Part shown: in pieces, positions 50,419-58,982 of the stretch
Position numbering within the stretch: position 1 is the first letter of the stretch
Layout: every line of letters starts with the position of its first letter
Source: JAICXG01 sp036494545
Lineage (GTDB): Bacteria; Verrucomicrobiota; Verrucomicrobiia; Chthoniobacterales; UBA10450
Reading direction: 5' to 3'
Length of the DNA: 64,000 nt
NCBI GenBank assembly: GCA_036494545.1
Contig: DASXOB010000016.1
Span: 1-64,000 of the forward strand
Notes under the pieces: generated by a model
Told to the model about the DNA's origin: nothing
Databases searched by the model: none
The model's input: the letters and a program-made list of their open reading frames with translations, nothing else
Program-made: the position numbers and the translations under genes

Positions 50419-50569
50419 GACGCAGGGTAGCACACGGTTCCACCGCGTGGGTAGATCAGCCTGCGAGTGAAGAAGCGATAAGAGGCTCTCGTCGAAAGTG
50501 CGGGAGTTCAGAAAAGAGCGACTTGTCGAGCTTGTGAATAACTGTTAATAACTTTCCGACTCAGGAGGC

Positions 50570-51220
50570 ATGCGTTTTCATCCTGCTCTGCTCGCCACCG
50601 CTAGCGCGCTCGCATTAGGAGCGTGCAGCACCGGTCGTCATCTCCCCGCTTATGAACCCCCGCTCGGCCGAGCCGATTTTCAGGTTGTTCGCACCACTGC
50701 CTACACACACACGGAGAGCGATCATGAGCAATATGGCAACCGCACCGCCCTCGGCAGCGTCCTACACGCCGCGCCACCGCCGGTCGTCCCGCGTGCCATG
50801 CCACTGACGCGGGACCAAAGCCTGAGTGGTTCGGAGGCAGACTATCGCCAGGTCGCCTACATCTCCGGACCGCAGCCTTTTCTGCGCGACAATTTTTCGC
50901 GCCAAATCTACGGCAGCGCGGCGGCGGATTGGTCGCGCTGGCCGGCGGGCACCATCTTTCGCGTCGTCTCGACCGGGCAACTTTATCGAGTTGAGGATTA
51001 CGGCTGGGCCTTATCCGGTCGAAATACGATCGACCTCTACATGGCAACGCCGAGCGAAATGAACGGCTGGGGCGTGCGGCGGGAAATGATTCAGATCGTG
51101 CAATGGGGCGATCCCGCTGAGAGCCTGCATCGGCTCGCACGGCACACAAAGTATCGTCACATCCGGCGAATGGTCCTTGAACTTGAGGGACACGAGCGCG
51201 CCGCGGCGGCTCTGGACTAG
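50570..51220 (+). CDS. Lipoprotein with 3D (MltA-like) domain
   Basis: A 216-residue protein with a lipoprotein signal (ALALGAC, lipid-modified Cys19). Residues about 38-180 resemble the 3D domain of MltA and Rpf-like peptidoglycan enzymes: VVRTTAYTHTESDH at the start, then WPAGTIFRVVSTGQLYRVEDYG and RNTIDLYMATPSEMNGWGVR, which holds two of the expected aspartates. It may act on or bind peptidoglycan. AGGAGG at 50563-50568 is only one base from the ATG, an unusually tight spacing. Confidence 0.75.
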   Translation: MRFHPALLATASALALGACSTGRHLPAYEPPLGRADFQVVRTTAYTHTESDHEQYGNRTALGSVLHAAPPPVVPRAMPLTRDQSLSGSEADYRQVAYISGPQPFLRDNFSRQIYGSAAADWSRWPAGTIFRVVSTGQLYRVEDYGWALSGRNTIDLYMATPSEMNGWGVRREMIQIVQWGDPAESLHRLARHTKYRHIRRMVLELEGHERAAAALD

Positions 51221-51294
51221 CGACTCTTGAATAAGGCGATTTGAACGCCGCACCGGTTGCAAACCGCCGGTCCCTGCCTCCATCTTCCACTCAC

Positions 51295-53694
51295 ATGCGT
51301 GGGCTGGAGATCAATCTAGTTGTGCCTGATCTCTGGCAGCAAGAAGCCGTGCGTGCCCTTCAGTCTGGCAAAGACGTCGTGGTGCACGCTCCTACTGGCG
51401 CTGGGAAAACCTACATCTTTGAGCTGCTTTACTCATCGCTGAAAGGTCAGGCGGTCTTCACCGTTCCGACACGCGCTCTGGCAAATGACAAGCTGACCGA
51501 ATGGCGCGCGCGCGGCTGGGACGTTGGCATCGCCACTGGTGATCTCGCGATCAATCTGGAGGCCAAAGTTCTTGTCGCCACGCTCGAGACCCAACGCGCG
51601 CGATTTCTCCGCCGCGAAGGACCGCAGCTGCTCGTGGTCGATGAATATCAACTCATCGCCGATCCAGTGCGTGGAGTGCATTATGAGCTGGCGCTGGCTC
51701 TCGCTCCGCCTGGCACTCAACTGCTCCTGCTCAGCGGGAGCGTGAATAATCCCCAGGACGTGGTGGAATGGCTGCGTCGAAATGACCGGGACGCCATTCT
51801 CGTTAGGCATGATCAGCGGCCCGTGCCGCAACACGAAGTCGACTTGCGCGGCCTTCAGGACGCCGGTTCCGCGCGGACCCGCGAATTTTGGCCGCGCTTG
51901 ATCGCGCGCGCCCTGCATGGCGGATTTGCGCCCATCCTGGTTTTTGCGCCGCGACGCAATGCGACTGAAGAGATGGCGCAAGCGATCGCGAACGTGGTGC
52001 CGGTGCGTGATCCGCTGCCGCTTTCGCGCGAACAGGAAGCTCTCGCCGGCAAATACCTAACGAAACTTCTGCGCAACCGAGTTGCTTACCACCACAGCGG
52101 TTTGAGCTACGCGGCCCGCGCCGGTTTGATTGAACCGCTGGCCAAAAACGGCCAGCTCAACGTGGTCGTCGCGACCATGGGCCTGGCGGCGGGAATCAAC
52201 TTTTCCATGCGCTCCGTCCTCGTCACCGATACGCGTTACTTCGCGGGAAACTTCGAGCGTCAGGTGCAGCCGGATGAACTCCTGCAAATGTTCGGCCGCG
52301 CGGGACGCCGCGGACTCGACGACACCGGCTTCATTCTTTTCACGCCCGATCAACCGCGCCTGAGCTTCGCCCGGCCGCGGCAATTGAAACGCGCGACCCA
52401 AGTCGATTGGCCGAGCCTGATCAGCGTCATGCGTGGCGCAGCGGAGCGGAGCGAAGAGCCTTTCGCCGCCGCGGTCGAGTTGAGCCGCTCGCTTTTCAGC
52501 GCGCAGAAGGTGCCGCTGGGCGTGGAACATTCTCACGCGACCGGCCTACGACCTTGCGGGCTTTGGGTCGATGCCGAACGAGCGCGATTCGTCAGGCGAC
52601 CGGTCGTCGAAGTCCTGAGTAGCCAGGAGCAATGGGAAACGCGCGGAGAGCTGGTCGAGGTTTCGTTAGGCGAAGTGCTCTTGCGTGACGGCGAGCGTTG
52701 GTCGCCCGCTTTGCGTCTGGCGCGCACCCTCGATCGTTTTCCTTTCGGGAATCTGTGTCGTCTACGGGCAAAGAAAATCTATGGGCGCGAATTGCCTCTC
52801 GCGACCGTGCTCGCCGGCCGAAAGGAACTGCAACTGGTCAAACCGCTGCGTAAAGTTCTCCAGACGAAATCGCTGGCGGAGCCCGAATTGAGGGCACAGG
52901 TGGAGGCGCTCATGCCACAGTGGAGCGGCGGTGGAGTGGTATTGGGATTCGTCAGGCGCGGCCATCTCTTGTCAGCCCAGGTCGATTTTTCGGACGCGAA
53001 AGCACGGGCTTATCGCGATTCGTTAGGCCAGGCACTCGCTGATCCCCCACAGCGCGAAGCGTTGCCGATCGTCTGCCGCGGTTGCGATCAACTCGAGTAC
53101 GATCAGAGCGCCGAAATTGTCGCCTCGCCTGCTTTTGCCTGGCGACGCCTTGGACTGGTCGAGGCTGACGGAAGACCAACGCGCCGCGGCGTCGTCTTCG
53201 GTTTTTTCCAGGCCGGCGAAGGTCTGGCCATCGCCGCCGCGCTCGAGAACGAGAGCTACGGGATTGATGATCTCATTTTCGACCTCGGCAACCTGCGCGC
53301 CGGTCATCGCTTTGCCGGTGACGATTCGCCGTTAGGTGGACGGCTGGGCGCGCTTTGCCAAACCGTTTATGAGCGAGCCGATCATCCCGGCTACCTCGAG
53401 ATGGGCGTGCCAGTGCACTACGGCGCGGGGGCGTCGGAGGTCATTCGGGACGTGGTGACAAACGCTACCGGGCGCGGCAAGCTTACTTCGGAATCGTTGC
53501 GTCACGGCGACATCGAACGCGCAATCATGGAATGGCGCAGCCTCTTGCGCCACATCACTGCCGCGCCCGACCTGGATTGGCCCCGCTGGCGCGAACTAAA
53601 GGAGGCCGCAACGCGACTTGTGCAACTAACCGCCTCGCCCACGGTCCTCGATTTTCCGCCTCTGCTCGCGACGCAACAGCGGCGATTTGCCTAA
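51295..53694 (+). CDS. DEAD/DEAH-type helicase (complete paralogue of the 1-169 fragment)
   Basis: A 799-residue superfamily 2 helicase. Motifs: Walker A APTGAGKTY (32-40), TVPTRALAND (56-65, motif Ia), VVDEYQLIADP (114-124, motif II as DEYQ), LLLSGS (motif III), VVATMGLAAGINFSM (motif V) and LLQMFGRAGRRGLDD (motif VI). Long accessory regions follow, including one with CRGCDQL. The layout resembles Ski2/Brr2/Lhr-like enzymes. DEYQ replaces the usual DExH, and a tyrosine in that place is unusual. ATG 51295 is used; an in-frame TTG at 51241 adds a low-complexity start. The TAA stop is in a word copy (53689-53697). Role in RNA or DNA metabolism is not shown. Confidence 0.85.
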   Translation: MRGLEINLVVPDLWQQEAVRALQSGKDVVVHAPTGAGKTYIFELLYSSLKGQAVFTVPTRALANDKLTEWRARGWDVGIATGDLAINLEAKVLVATLETQRARFLRREGPQLLVVDEYQLIADPVRGVHYELALALAPPGTQLLLLSGSVNNPQDVVEWLRRNDRDAILVRHDQRPVPQHEVDLRGLQDAGSARTREFWPRLIARALHGGFAPILVFAPRRNATEEMAQAIANVVPVRDPLPLSREQEALAGKYLTKLLRNRVAYHHSGLSYAARAGLIEPLAKNGQLNVVVATMGLAAGINFSMRSVLVTDTRYFAGNFERQVQPDELLQMFGRAGRRGLDDTGFILFTPDQPRLSFARPRQLKRATQVDWPSLISVMRGAAERSEEPFAAAVELSRSLFSAQKVPLGVEHSHATGLRPCGLWVDAERARFVRRPVVEVLSSQEQWETRGELVEVSLGEVLLRDGERWSPALRLARTLDRFPFGNLCRLRAKKIYGRELPLATVLAGRKELQLVKPLRKVLQTKSLAEPELRAQVEALMPQWSGGGVVLGFVRRGHLLSAQVDFSDAKARAYRDSLGQALADPPQREALPIVCRGCDQLEYDQSAEIVASPAFAWRRLGLVEADGRPTRRGVVFGFFQAGEGLAIAAALENESYGIDDLIFDLGNLRAGHRFAGDDSPLGGRLGALCQTVYERADHPGYLEMGVPVHYGAGASEVIRDVVTNATGRGKLTSESLRHGDIERAIMEWRSLLRHITAAPDLDWPRWRELKEAATRLVQLTASPTVLDFPPLLATQQRRFA

Positions 53695-53734
53695 CGATTG
53701 TCAAATCGCCCATCCTGTTTCAATCTTCCGACCT

Positions 53735-54778
53735 ATGCCGGATAAAACCAAGCCCACGGCCATTGGCTATCGCATGCCGGCGGAATGGGAACCGCACGCT
53801 GCCACCTGGCTTTCCTGGCCGCGGCGCGAAGGAATCAGTTTTCCTGACTCCTACGATCGGGTGATGCCGGCGCTGCGGACGATGGTGTCGGCGTTGCTCG
53901 CCTCCGAACCGGTCAACATCAATGTCTGCAATGGCGCGCATGAAGCCGAAGCGCGCGCGGTGCTGGAAGGTTTGCCTAACGAGCGCCTGACGTTTCATCT
54001 GATCCCGACAAACGAGCCCTGGTGTCGGGATCACGGGCCCATCTTTCTCACGCGCGACGAAGAGCCGCGGGTGGCCGTTGTCGATTGGGATTACAACGCT
54101 TGGGGCGACAAGTATCCCCCGTGCGATCTTGATGAGGTCGTGCCAACACGCATCGCTGAACGACTGCGGCTCCCCGTTTATTATCCGCAGATGATTCTAG
54201 AAGGTGGCTCGATCGACGTGAACGGTGCGGGCGCGCTTCTCACAACCGAAAGTTGTTTGCTTAACTCCAACCGAAATCCGCAGCTCTCGCGCGAAGAGAT
54301 CGAACAACGGCTGCGCGATTATCTTGGGGTGCGCGAGATACTTTGGCTCGGCGATGGAATCGAAGGCGACGACACCGATGGACATATCGACGATCTGACG
54401 CGTTTCGTCGGCCAGCGGCAGGTCGTGACTGTCGTGGAAGAGGATGAGTCCGATGCGAACTACGCTCCGCTACAGGCTAACCTCGAGCGGCTGCGCGGCC
54501 TAACGATTAACGGTCAATCGCCCGAGATCGCGACCCTTCCCATGCCGCGCAAGATCCTCAGAGAAAACCTCCGGCTTCCAGCCAGCTACGCCAACTTTTA
54601 CATCGCGAATACGAACGTCCTTCTGCCGACCTTCGCCGATCCAGGCGACGCTGAGGCAATGGAAGTTTTGCAGCGTGCTTTTCCCGGCCGGCGAATCGTG
54701 CCAATTGATTGCCGCGAGTTGATCTGGGGTCTCGGGGCATTTCACTGTCTGACGCAACAACAGCCGGCCACAGAGTAG
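53735..54778 (+). CDS. aguA: Agmatine deiminase/peptidylarginine deiminase-like enzyme
   Basis: A 347-residue guanidino-group hydrolase of the PPAD/AguA family. Landmarks: MPAEWEPHAATWLSWP (12-27, substrate-side), NEPWCRDHGPIFL (Asp/His region), LEGGSIDVNGAGALLTTESCLL, DDTDGHIDDLTRF (catalytic His) and the nucleophile cysteine in AFHCLTQQQP at the end. Agmatine deiminase makes N-carbamoylputrescine for polyamine synthesis. Carbamoylputrescine amidase is not adjacent, so agmatine as substrate is likely but unproven. ATG 53735 (MPDKTKPT) is preferred. Two exact words lie inside (53974, 54498), reading PNE and LT. Confidence 0.88.
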   Translation: MPDKTKPTAIGYRMPAEWEPHAATWLSWPRREGISFPDSYDRVMPALRTMVSALLASEPVNINVCNGAHEAEARAVLEGLPNERLTFHLIPTNEPWCRDHGPIFLTRDEEPRVAVVDWDYNAWGDKYPPCDLDEVVPTRIAERLRLPVYYPQMILEGGSIDVNGAGALLTTESCLLNSNRNPQLSREEIEQRLRDYLGVREILWLGDGIEGDDTDGHIDDLTRFVGQRQVVTVVEEDESDANYAPLQANLERLRGLTINGQSPEIATLPMPRKILRENLRLPASYANFYIANTNVLLPTFADPGDAEAMEVLQRAFPGRRIVPIDCRELIWGLGAFHCLTQQQPATE

Positions 54779-54830
54779 ATCAAAAAAAGGACCAACTTTC
54801 GCGAAAACCAGGCCCGGGCAATCGTTCAAC

Positions 54831-55196
54831 CTAGGAGCGGCGAGTCGAAAGTGAACGCCCGGCCTTTGAGGCGGCCCGCCGTGCGAATCTTCGACGCCAA
54901 TGTCGCAGCACGCGGTGTCGTCGTACGGCGGTCGCATGCGCGCTGGCGGATTCGATCAGCTCACGTCGGCGGAGCGTTTCCAAAGCCATTTGCACCGCGC
55001 TCTTTGACAGGCCGGTACCGTCGGCGATCGCGCGCACACTGCTCGCCACCGGTTGCCACTTACACTTCTCTGCCGCGCGATAAAGATGAAGATAGACAAG
55101 AAAAGCTCCCGGCTGCTGATCATGCCCCACGAGATCGCGCATCAGAATATCGAGAACATAATCATCCACCGGAACAGTTTTGCGAAAGCCAGCCAT
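54831..55196 (-). CDS. Winged-helix regulatory protein
   Basis: A 121-residue basic protein. PGAFLVYLHLYRAAEKCKWQ is followed by VRAIADGTGLSKSAVQMALETLRRRELIESA (about 54-84), a clear winged helix-turn-helix as in GntR-like and DnaD-like regulators. The tail is arginine-rich. No ligand-binding domain is present, so it is either a small DNA-binding regulator or a replication-type accessory. Its targets are unknown. It is convergent with the agmatine deiminase gene. Confidence 0.7.
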   Translation of the reverse strand: MAGFRKTVPVDDYVLDILMRDLVGHDQQPGAFLVYLHLYRAAEKCKWQPVASSVRAIADGTGLSKSAVQMALETLRRRELIESASAHATAVRRHRVLRHWRRRFARRAASKAGRSLSTRRS

Positions 55197-55362
55197 TGCA
55201 TCGGCAGGTTAGCTGTTCTGCTGATATCTGAACAACCAGTTTCCGAGTATCCGGTTAATTCACGCCACGAGTGCTATACCGATAAACGGACAGCAGTTTC
55301 TTCACCCTTCTCCTGGCGAACGCTGGACGGGAGGCGCAGCCGCGACCTACGCTTTCCAGACC

Positions 55363-55725
55363 ATGATCAAGCAAATCAAATTCGTCAGTATTCCGGTGAC
55401 AGATCAGAATCGCGCACTCGATTTTTACACCGATAAACTCGGGTTCACGATCATCACCGATCAACCTTTCGATGAAAAACAACGCTGGATCGAGCTGCGC
55501 GTCCCAGGAGCGGAAACTCGGGTCGTCCTTTTTACCGCCGAAGGCGAAGAAAAGCGTATCGGCGGCATGATGAACATTTCCTATGCTTGCAATGACATCG
55601 ATCGCACCTACGAAGAATTGAAGAAGCGCGGGGTGGAATTTGAGGGTCCGCCAGAAAAGCAGCATTGGGGCAGTTACGCCTTGTTCAAGGACAGCGAGGG
55701 CAATCGTTTCGTACTCTCCGCCTGA
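55363..55725 (+). CDS. VOC-superfamily (glyoxalase-like) protein
   Basis: A 120-residue protein with the two-module VOC pattern: MIKQIKFVSIPVTDQNRALDFYTDKLGF (1-28), RWIELRVPGAETRVVLF, ISYACNDIDRTYEELKKRGVEF and a final LFKDSEGNRFVLSA. Acidic and His/Gln positions that usually bind metal are partly visible (Glu near strand ends). Members include glyoxalases, antibiotic-resistance proteins and dioxygenases; the substrate is unknown. The start (MIKQIKF) is the conserved one. It may be transcribed with the next gene. Confidence 0.85.
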   Translation: MIKQIKFVSIPVTDQNRALDFYTDKLGFTIITDQPFDEKQRWIELRVPGAETRVVLFTAEGEEKRIGGMMNISYACNDIDRTYEELKKRGVEFEGPPEKQHWGSYALFKDSEGNRFVLSA

Positions 55726-55769
55726 CCCGGTATGCGCCCGTCAGCGTCGCGAGCTGCGAACTGTAGAAT

Positions 55770-56039
55770 ATGGACCCAGCCGATCCACATAATCTGCACG
55801 ACACGGCCGATCACGAAGTGCTGGAGACGATCGACATAGCAACGGAGGGAAACGATTGCGACGAATGCGTGCGCGCCTTGCGGGAGCCACTGCTGCGCGT
55901 CGATGGAGTGAAAGAGGTAAAAGCGGATCCGAAAACCGAGCGCGTTTGGGTTACCTTTGACGCGCGCAGAACGCATGCACCCGATTTGCATGACGCAATT
56001 CTGAAGAGCGGCTATAAGCCGGCTCCGACGGCAGATTAG
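55770..56039 (+). CDS. Small HMA-like metal-binding protein
   Basis: An 89-residue protein resembling the ferredoxin-like HMA fold: an N-terminal strand, then NDCDECVRALREPLLRVDGVKEV (about 28-50) in which the CDEC pair replaces CxxC, and strands with VWVTFDARR. Such domains bind copper or similar metals. The usual GMTC sequence is replaced by NDCDEC, and metal binding is therefore inferred. It follows the VOC gene by 44 bp. Confidence 0.65.
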   Translation: MDPADPHNLHDTADHEVLETIDIATEGNDCDECVRALREPLLRVDGVKEVKADPKTERVWVTFDARRTHAPDLHDAILKSGYKPAPTAD

Positions 56040-56070
56040 TTATCGTCATCGAATCCGAAGGCACGCCCCA

Positions 56071-56096
56071 TCGTTAGGCCGGCCCGTTCGTTAGGC
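56071..56096 (+). repeat. Two adjacent TCGTTAGGC words between genes
   Basis: Exact copies at 56071-56079 and 56088-56096, in the same direction with 17 bp between their starts, lie in the gap between the HMA-like gene and the convergent antitoxin-like gene. Confidence 0.95.
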
Positions 56097-56125
56097 AACC
56101 CATTCGCTCAACAAGACCGTTCGCC

Positions 56126-56602
56126 TTATGATCGTTCGCGATCGAGCTGGGTGAGCAGATTTTCCACTTCGCGTGCGCCAAATTCCGATTGCGCGTACTC
56201 TAATGGAACGGCGCCGTGCAGGCTGCGCTGCGGCGCCTTCAACCATTGCCGGGCTTCTTCAAGTCCACCAAAAAGATGGACGGCGTGGCCAAGCAGTCTG
56301 GCGAAGGAAACGACCTTGCCCGACTCTTCGGTCGTTAGGCGGCCGCTCGCTTTGCGCTGTTCGATCGTGGCGCGAGAGAGCCCGAGGCGCGCAGTTAGTT
56401 CTTCCAGCGAAAGATCGAGTTGACGGCGGAGCGCTTCGAATTCGCCAAAAGCTAATCCGGCAGCGGGACCTACGGATTTTTTTGTCTGTCGGACAGGCGT
56501 GGGTTTGCCTTTCCTTTTTGCGGTCGGCTTTAATTTCTTCGTCGCAACCGAGCGGGCTGCGGAAGGCTTCGCCTTCGGTTTCACTTTGCTCGCAGGTTTC
56601 AT
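56126..56602 (-). CDS. MbcA/ParS/Xre-type antitoxin-like protein, no toxin partner seen
   Basis: A 158-residue protein. The first 45 residues are very rich in lysine, proline and alanine, like a histone H1 tail. Then LAFGEFEALRRQLDLSLEELTARLGLSRATIEQRKASGRL (about 50-90) is a helix-turn-helix, and ARQWLKAPQRSLHGAVPLEYAQSEFGAREVENLLTQL (about 116-153) is the DUF2384-type C-terminal domain of MbcA/ParS antitoxins. Those normally pair with a RES-domain toxin encoded just downstream. Here the downstream DNA encodes an opposing gene and no RES toxin is visible. It may act alone as a regulator, or its toxin was lost. Two exact words lie near its end. Confidence 0.8.
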   Translation of the reverse strand: MKPASKVKPKAKPSAARSVATKKLKPTAKRKGKPTPVRQTKKSVGPAAGLAFGEFEALRRQLDLSLEELTARLGLSRATIEQRKASGRLTTEESGKVVSFARLLGHAVHLFGGLEEARQWLKAPQRSLHGAVPLEYAQSEFGAREVENLLTQLDRERS

Positions 56603-56716
56603 CTCGCGGCACCGTCATAGCAGATCGGTCAAGCGCTTTACAAGCGTCGCGGAAGAAAGCGCAAATTCGCGAGACGCGGCTTGCCAGCCGCGCCCTTCAT
56701 CCAATACTCTCACAAC

Positions 56717-57583
56717 ATGAGCACAAATCCGACGCAGTACGCGCATCCTGAAGCGCTGGTTGAGACCGACTGGCTCGAAGAGCGTTTGGACGACAAAGAC
56801 ATCCGTATCGTTGAATCGAACGAAGACATCCTCCTTTATGACACCGGACACATCCCCGGAGCCGTGCACATCGATTGGCGGGCCGATTTGCAGGACCAGG
56901 TGATCCGCGATTACATCGCGCCGGAGAAATTCGCCGAGCTGTGCCGCCGCAACGGCATCTCGCCCGAAACGACGTGTATTTTCTATGGCGACAAGGCGAA
57001 CTGGTGGGCTTGCTATGCGCTTTGGGCCTTTCGCTTATTTGGTCATGAGAAAGTGAAAATCCTCAATGGCGGTCGCGACAAGTGGAAAGCCGAAGGCCGT
57101 AAGATGACGCGCGACGTGCCGAAATATCCGACAACCGATTACCCGGTTCCGGCGCGCCGAATGGATAAAGAGATTCGCGCTTTTGCCGACGAAGCGCTTG
57201 CTCAGAGCAAAGGCCACAAACCCTTGATCGACGTGCGTTCGCCCGGCGAATACAAGGGTGAGATCACTCATATGGCGGAGTATCCGCAGGAAGGTGTGCT
57301 GCGCGGCGGACACATTCCCGGCGCGAAAAGCGTGCCATGGAAAACTGCGACAAAGGACGACAACACTTTTAAATCAGCACCGGAGCTGGCAAAGATCTAT
57401 TTTGAAGGCGCGGGAGTAAAACCGGACGTCGACACCGTGGTTTATTGCCGCATCGGCGAACGCTCGAGTCACACTTGGTTTGTGCTCACCTATCTGCTAG
57501 GTCTCGATAACGTGCGTAACTACGACGGCTCCTGGACCGAATGGGGCAACAAAGTCGGCGCACCAATAGAGAAGAGCGCCTAA
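56717..57583 (+). CDS. sseA: Thiosulfate sulfurtransferase (two rhodanese domains)
   Basis: A 288-residue sulfurtransferase with two rhodanese domains. The inactive N-terminal domain (about 10-130) has DTGHIPGAVHIDW. The catalytic C-terminal domain (about 155-285) has LIDVRSPGEYKGE and the active loop VVYCRIGERSSHTW, where the cysteine forms the persulphide. It transfers sulphur from thiosulfate to an acceptor such as cyanide or a thiol. ATG 56717 (MSTNPTQYAHPEAL) is chosen over 56681. The loop CRIGERS fits thiosulfate rather than mercaptopyruvate sulfurtransferases. It sits 123 bp before sufE, also a sulphur-handling gene. The stop is the near-word GCCTAACAA. Confidence 0.92.
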   Translation: MSTNPTQYAHPEALVETDWLEERLDDKDIRIVESNEDILLYDTGHIPGAVHIDWRADLQDQVIRDYIAPEKFAELCRRNGISPETTCIFYGDKANWWACYALWAFRLFGHEKVKILNGGRDKWKAEGRKMTRDVPKYPTTDYPVPARRMDKEIRAFADEALAQSKGHKPLIDVRSPGEYKGEITHMAEYPQEGVLRGGHIPGAKSVPWKTATKDDNTFKSAPELAKIYFEGAGVKPDVDTVVYCRIGERSSHTWFVLTYLLGLDNVRNYDGSWTEWGNKVGAPIEKSA

Positions 57584-57706
57584 CAACTCGCCGAATCGGG
57601 CCATCGCCGGTCTGGTTTGAAGAAGCGGCATCGACGTCGATTCGCGGCCGCCTGCCGCGTCAGTCAAGATGACTGACTTCGGAAGCTATGGAACATTTCT
57701 TCCGCG

Positions 57707-58177
57707 ATGTATCCGCCGAAGCTGCATAACATCATCGATCTTTTCGATCATCTGCCCGAGGTGGAGCGACGGGAAACGCTCGTCGCATATGCTGATAGCG
57801 CACCGAAACAAGCGCCTCGGCCTAACGAAAAATTCGACCTGGAAGATGTGCGCAAAGACGAAGAATGCGCCGACACGGTTGGCGTTTACTTGCAGGTCGA
57901 CGATCAAAGCAAGGCGCACATTCGCATGACTCTCGGACCGGAAGTGCAAACGCTTACCCGCGCCATGGCTTCCATCCTTTGTAAGGGACTCGACGGCTCA
58001 ACCCCGCAGGAAATTTTGAATTTGCCGCAAGATTTCGTTATGCGAATCGTCGGCGCTGATCTCGTGAGAGTACGCAGCCAGACGACCTATTACGTCCTGA
58101 GCCGCATCAAGGGAATCTGCAAGGTTTACCTCGATCGAGAGCGAGCAAGCGGAGCGGAAGTCAAGGTTCCAGCCTGA
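57707..58177 (+). CDS. sufE: SufE-family sulphur acceptor
   Basis: A 156-residue protein that takes persulphide sulphur from a cysteine desulfurase (SufS) for iron-sulphur cluster assembly. It starts IIDLFDHLPEVERRETLVAYA, carries KDEECADTVGVYL in the place of the SufE active-site cysteine loop (E. coli GCQSQVW), and has the ILCKGLDGSTPQEIL helix. No sufS gene is nearby; the neighbouring rhodanese may supply sulphur or share regulation. One word copy (57820) encodes PNEK. Confidence 0.85.
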   Translation: MYPPKLHNIIDLFDHLPEVERRETLVAYADSAPKQAPRPNEKFDLEDVRKDEECADTVGVYLQVDDQSKAHIRMTLGPEVQTLTRAMASILCKGLDGSTPQEILNLPQDFVMRIVGADLVRVRSQTTYYVLSRIKGICKVYLDRERASGAEVKVPA

Positions 58178-58197
58178 GGTCTAATCGGCCGCCCTGA

Positions 58198-58785
58198 TTA
58201 AGAAGAAGCTGCGCGCAAAAGTGGTTCACAGAGCAGAATTGCGAGCGCGGACTGGCCATCCTTGATTTCACCCCGCCGCGCCAGCTCGATCGCTTCCGCG
58301 ATTGCAACCGGCTTTACCTTGATCGTTTCGCTCGGTTCGCGCGCCGCTTCCAAAAGCATCACGCCTTGCGCGAGAAAAACGTGGCATTTCTCATCCGTGA
58401 TTGACGTGGCGGAAAAGAAGAAGCCGACATGCCTCATCGTCTCGCACGTCCCACCCACCTCCTCGCGCAACTCGGAGCGCGCCACTTCTTCCAGTGATTC
58501 GTTAGGCTTGTCGTGCGTACCTCCAGCCGGCAATTCGAGACACCATTGGTCGATCGAATAACGATATTGATCGATCAACACCATCTGTCCGGCGGACGTC
58601 ACAGGCACGATGATGACTGCGTCCGTGCGAACCATGTACGCGAGCGGCATCTCTGTCCCGTCGGGCAGCTCGATCTCATCTTTGCGCAATTTGAAGATCG
58701 GATTGCGAAAGACGATCTCGGTCTGGCGGCGGTGCCAGCCGACCTGTGCGCCGATGGGCTTGGCCCATTTCGACTTTTTCGCCAC
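58198..58785 (-). CDS. NUDIX hydrolase, ADP-ribose pyrophosphatase-like
   Basis: A 195-residue NUDIX enzyme. The NUDIX box GTHDKPNESLEEVARSELREEVGG (from about residue 88) carries the catalytic and metal-binding REEVG. Upstream RTDAVIIVPVTSAGQMVLIDQYR and LELPAGGTHD (the proline-glycine loop) are typical of ADP-ribose pyrophosphatases. It would break ADP-ribose or a related nucleoside diphosphate in the cytoplasm. It is divergent from carB and contains one exact word (58499, antisense). Confidence 0.9.
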   Translation of the reverse strand: MAKKSKWAKPIGAQVGWHRRQTEIVFRNPIFKLRKDEIELPDGTEMPLAYMVRTDAVIIVPVTSAGQMVLIDQYRYSIDQWCLELPAGGTHDKPNESLEEVARSELREEVGGTCETMRHVGFFFSATSITDEKCHVFLAQGVMLLEAAREPSETIKVKPVAIAEAIELARRGEIKDGQSALAILLCEPLLRAASS

Positions 58786-58982
58786 GCTTCCTGATTCGCA
58801 TGCCGTTTCGAGGCTGAATGTCTCGACCCGTCAGGGTTCCTTCATCTGATTCAGTGCGCTGGAGAGAAATTCGTTTGCCTTTCCGCCGCTCGATTTCATC
58901 AACCAGCCGAAGACCATTGGCAGCATCGGCTCGGCAGGCCCGACTTCCATTCGACCGCTTTTTGCATACGCTCCCGCTGCGC

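Noticed and set aside
50533..50541. DnaA-box match (TTATTCACA on the minus strand) in an AT-rich stretch before the 3D-domain gene.
   Set aside because: Only one box is present and about two are expected by chance in the window. No dnaA, dnaN or gyrB gene is nearby.
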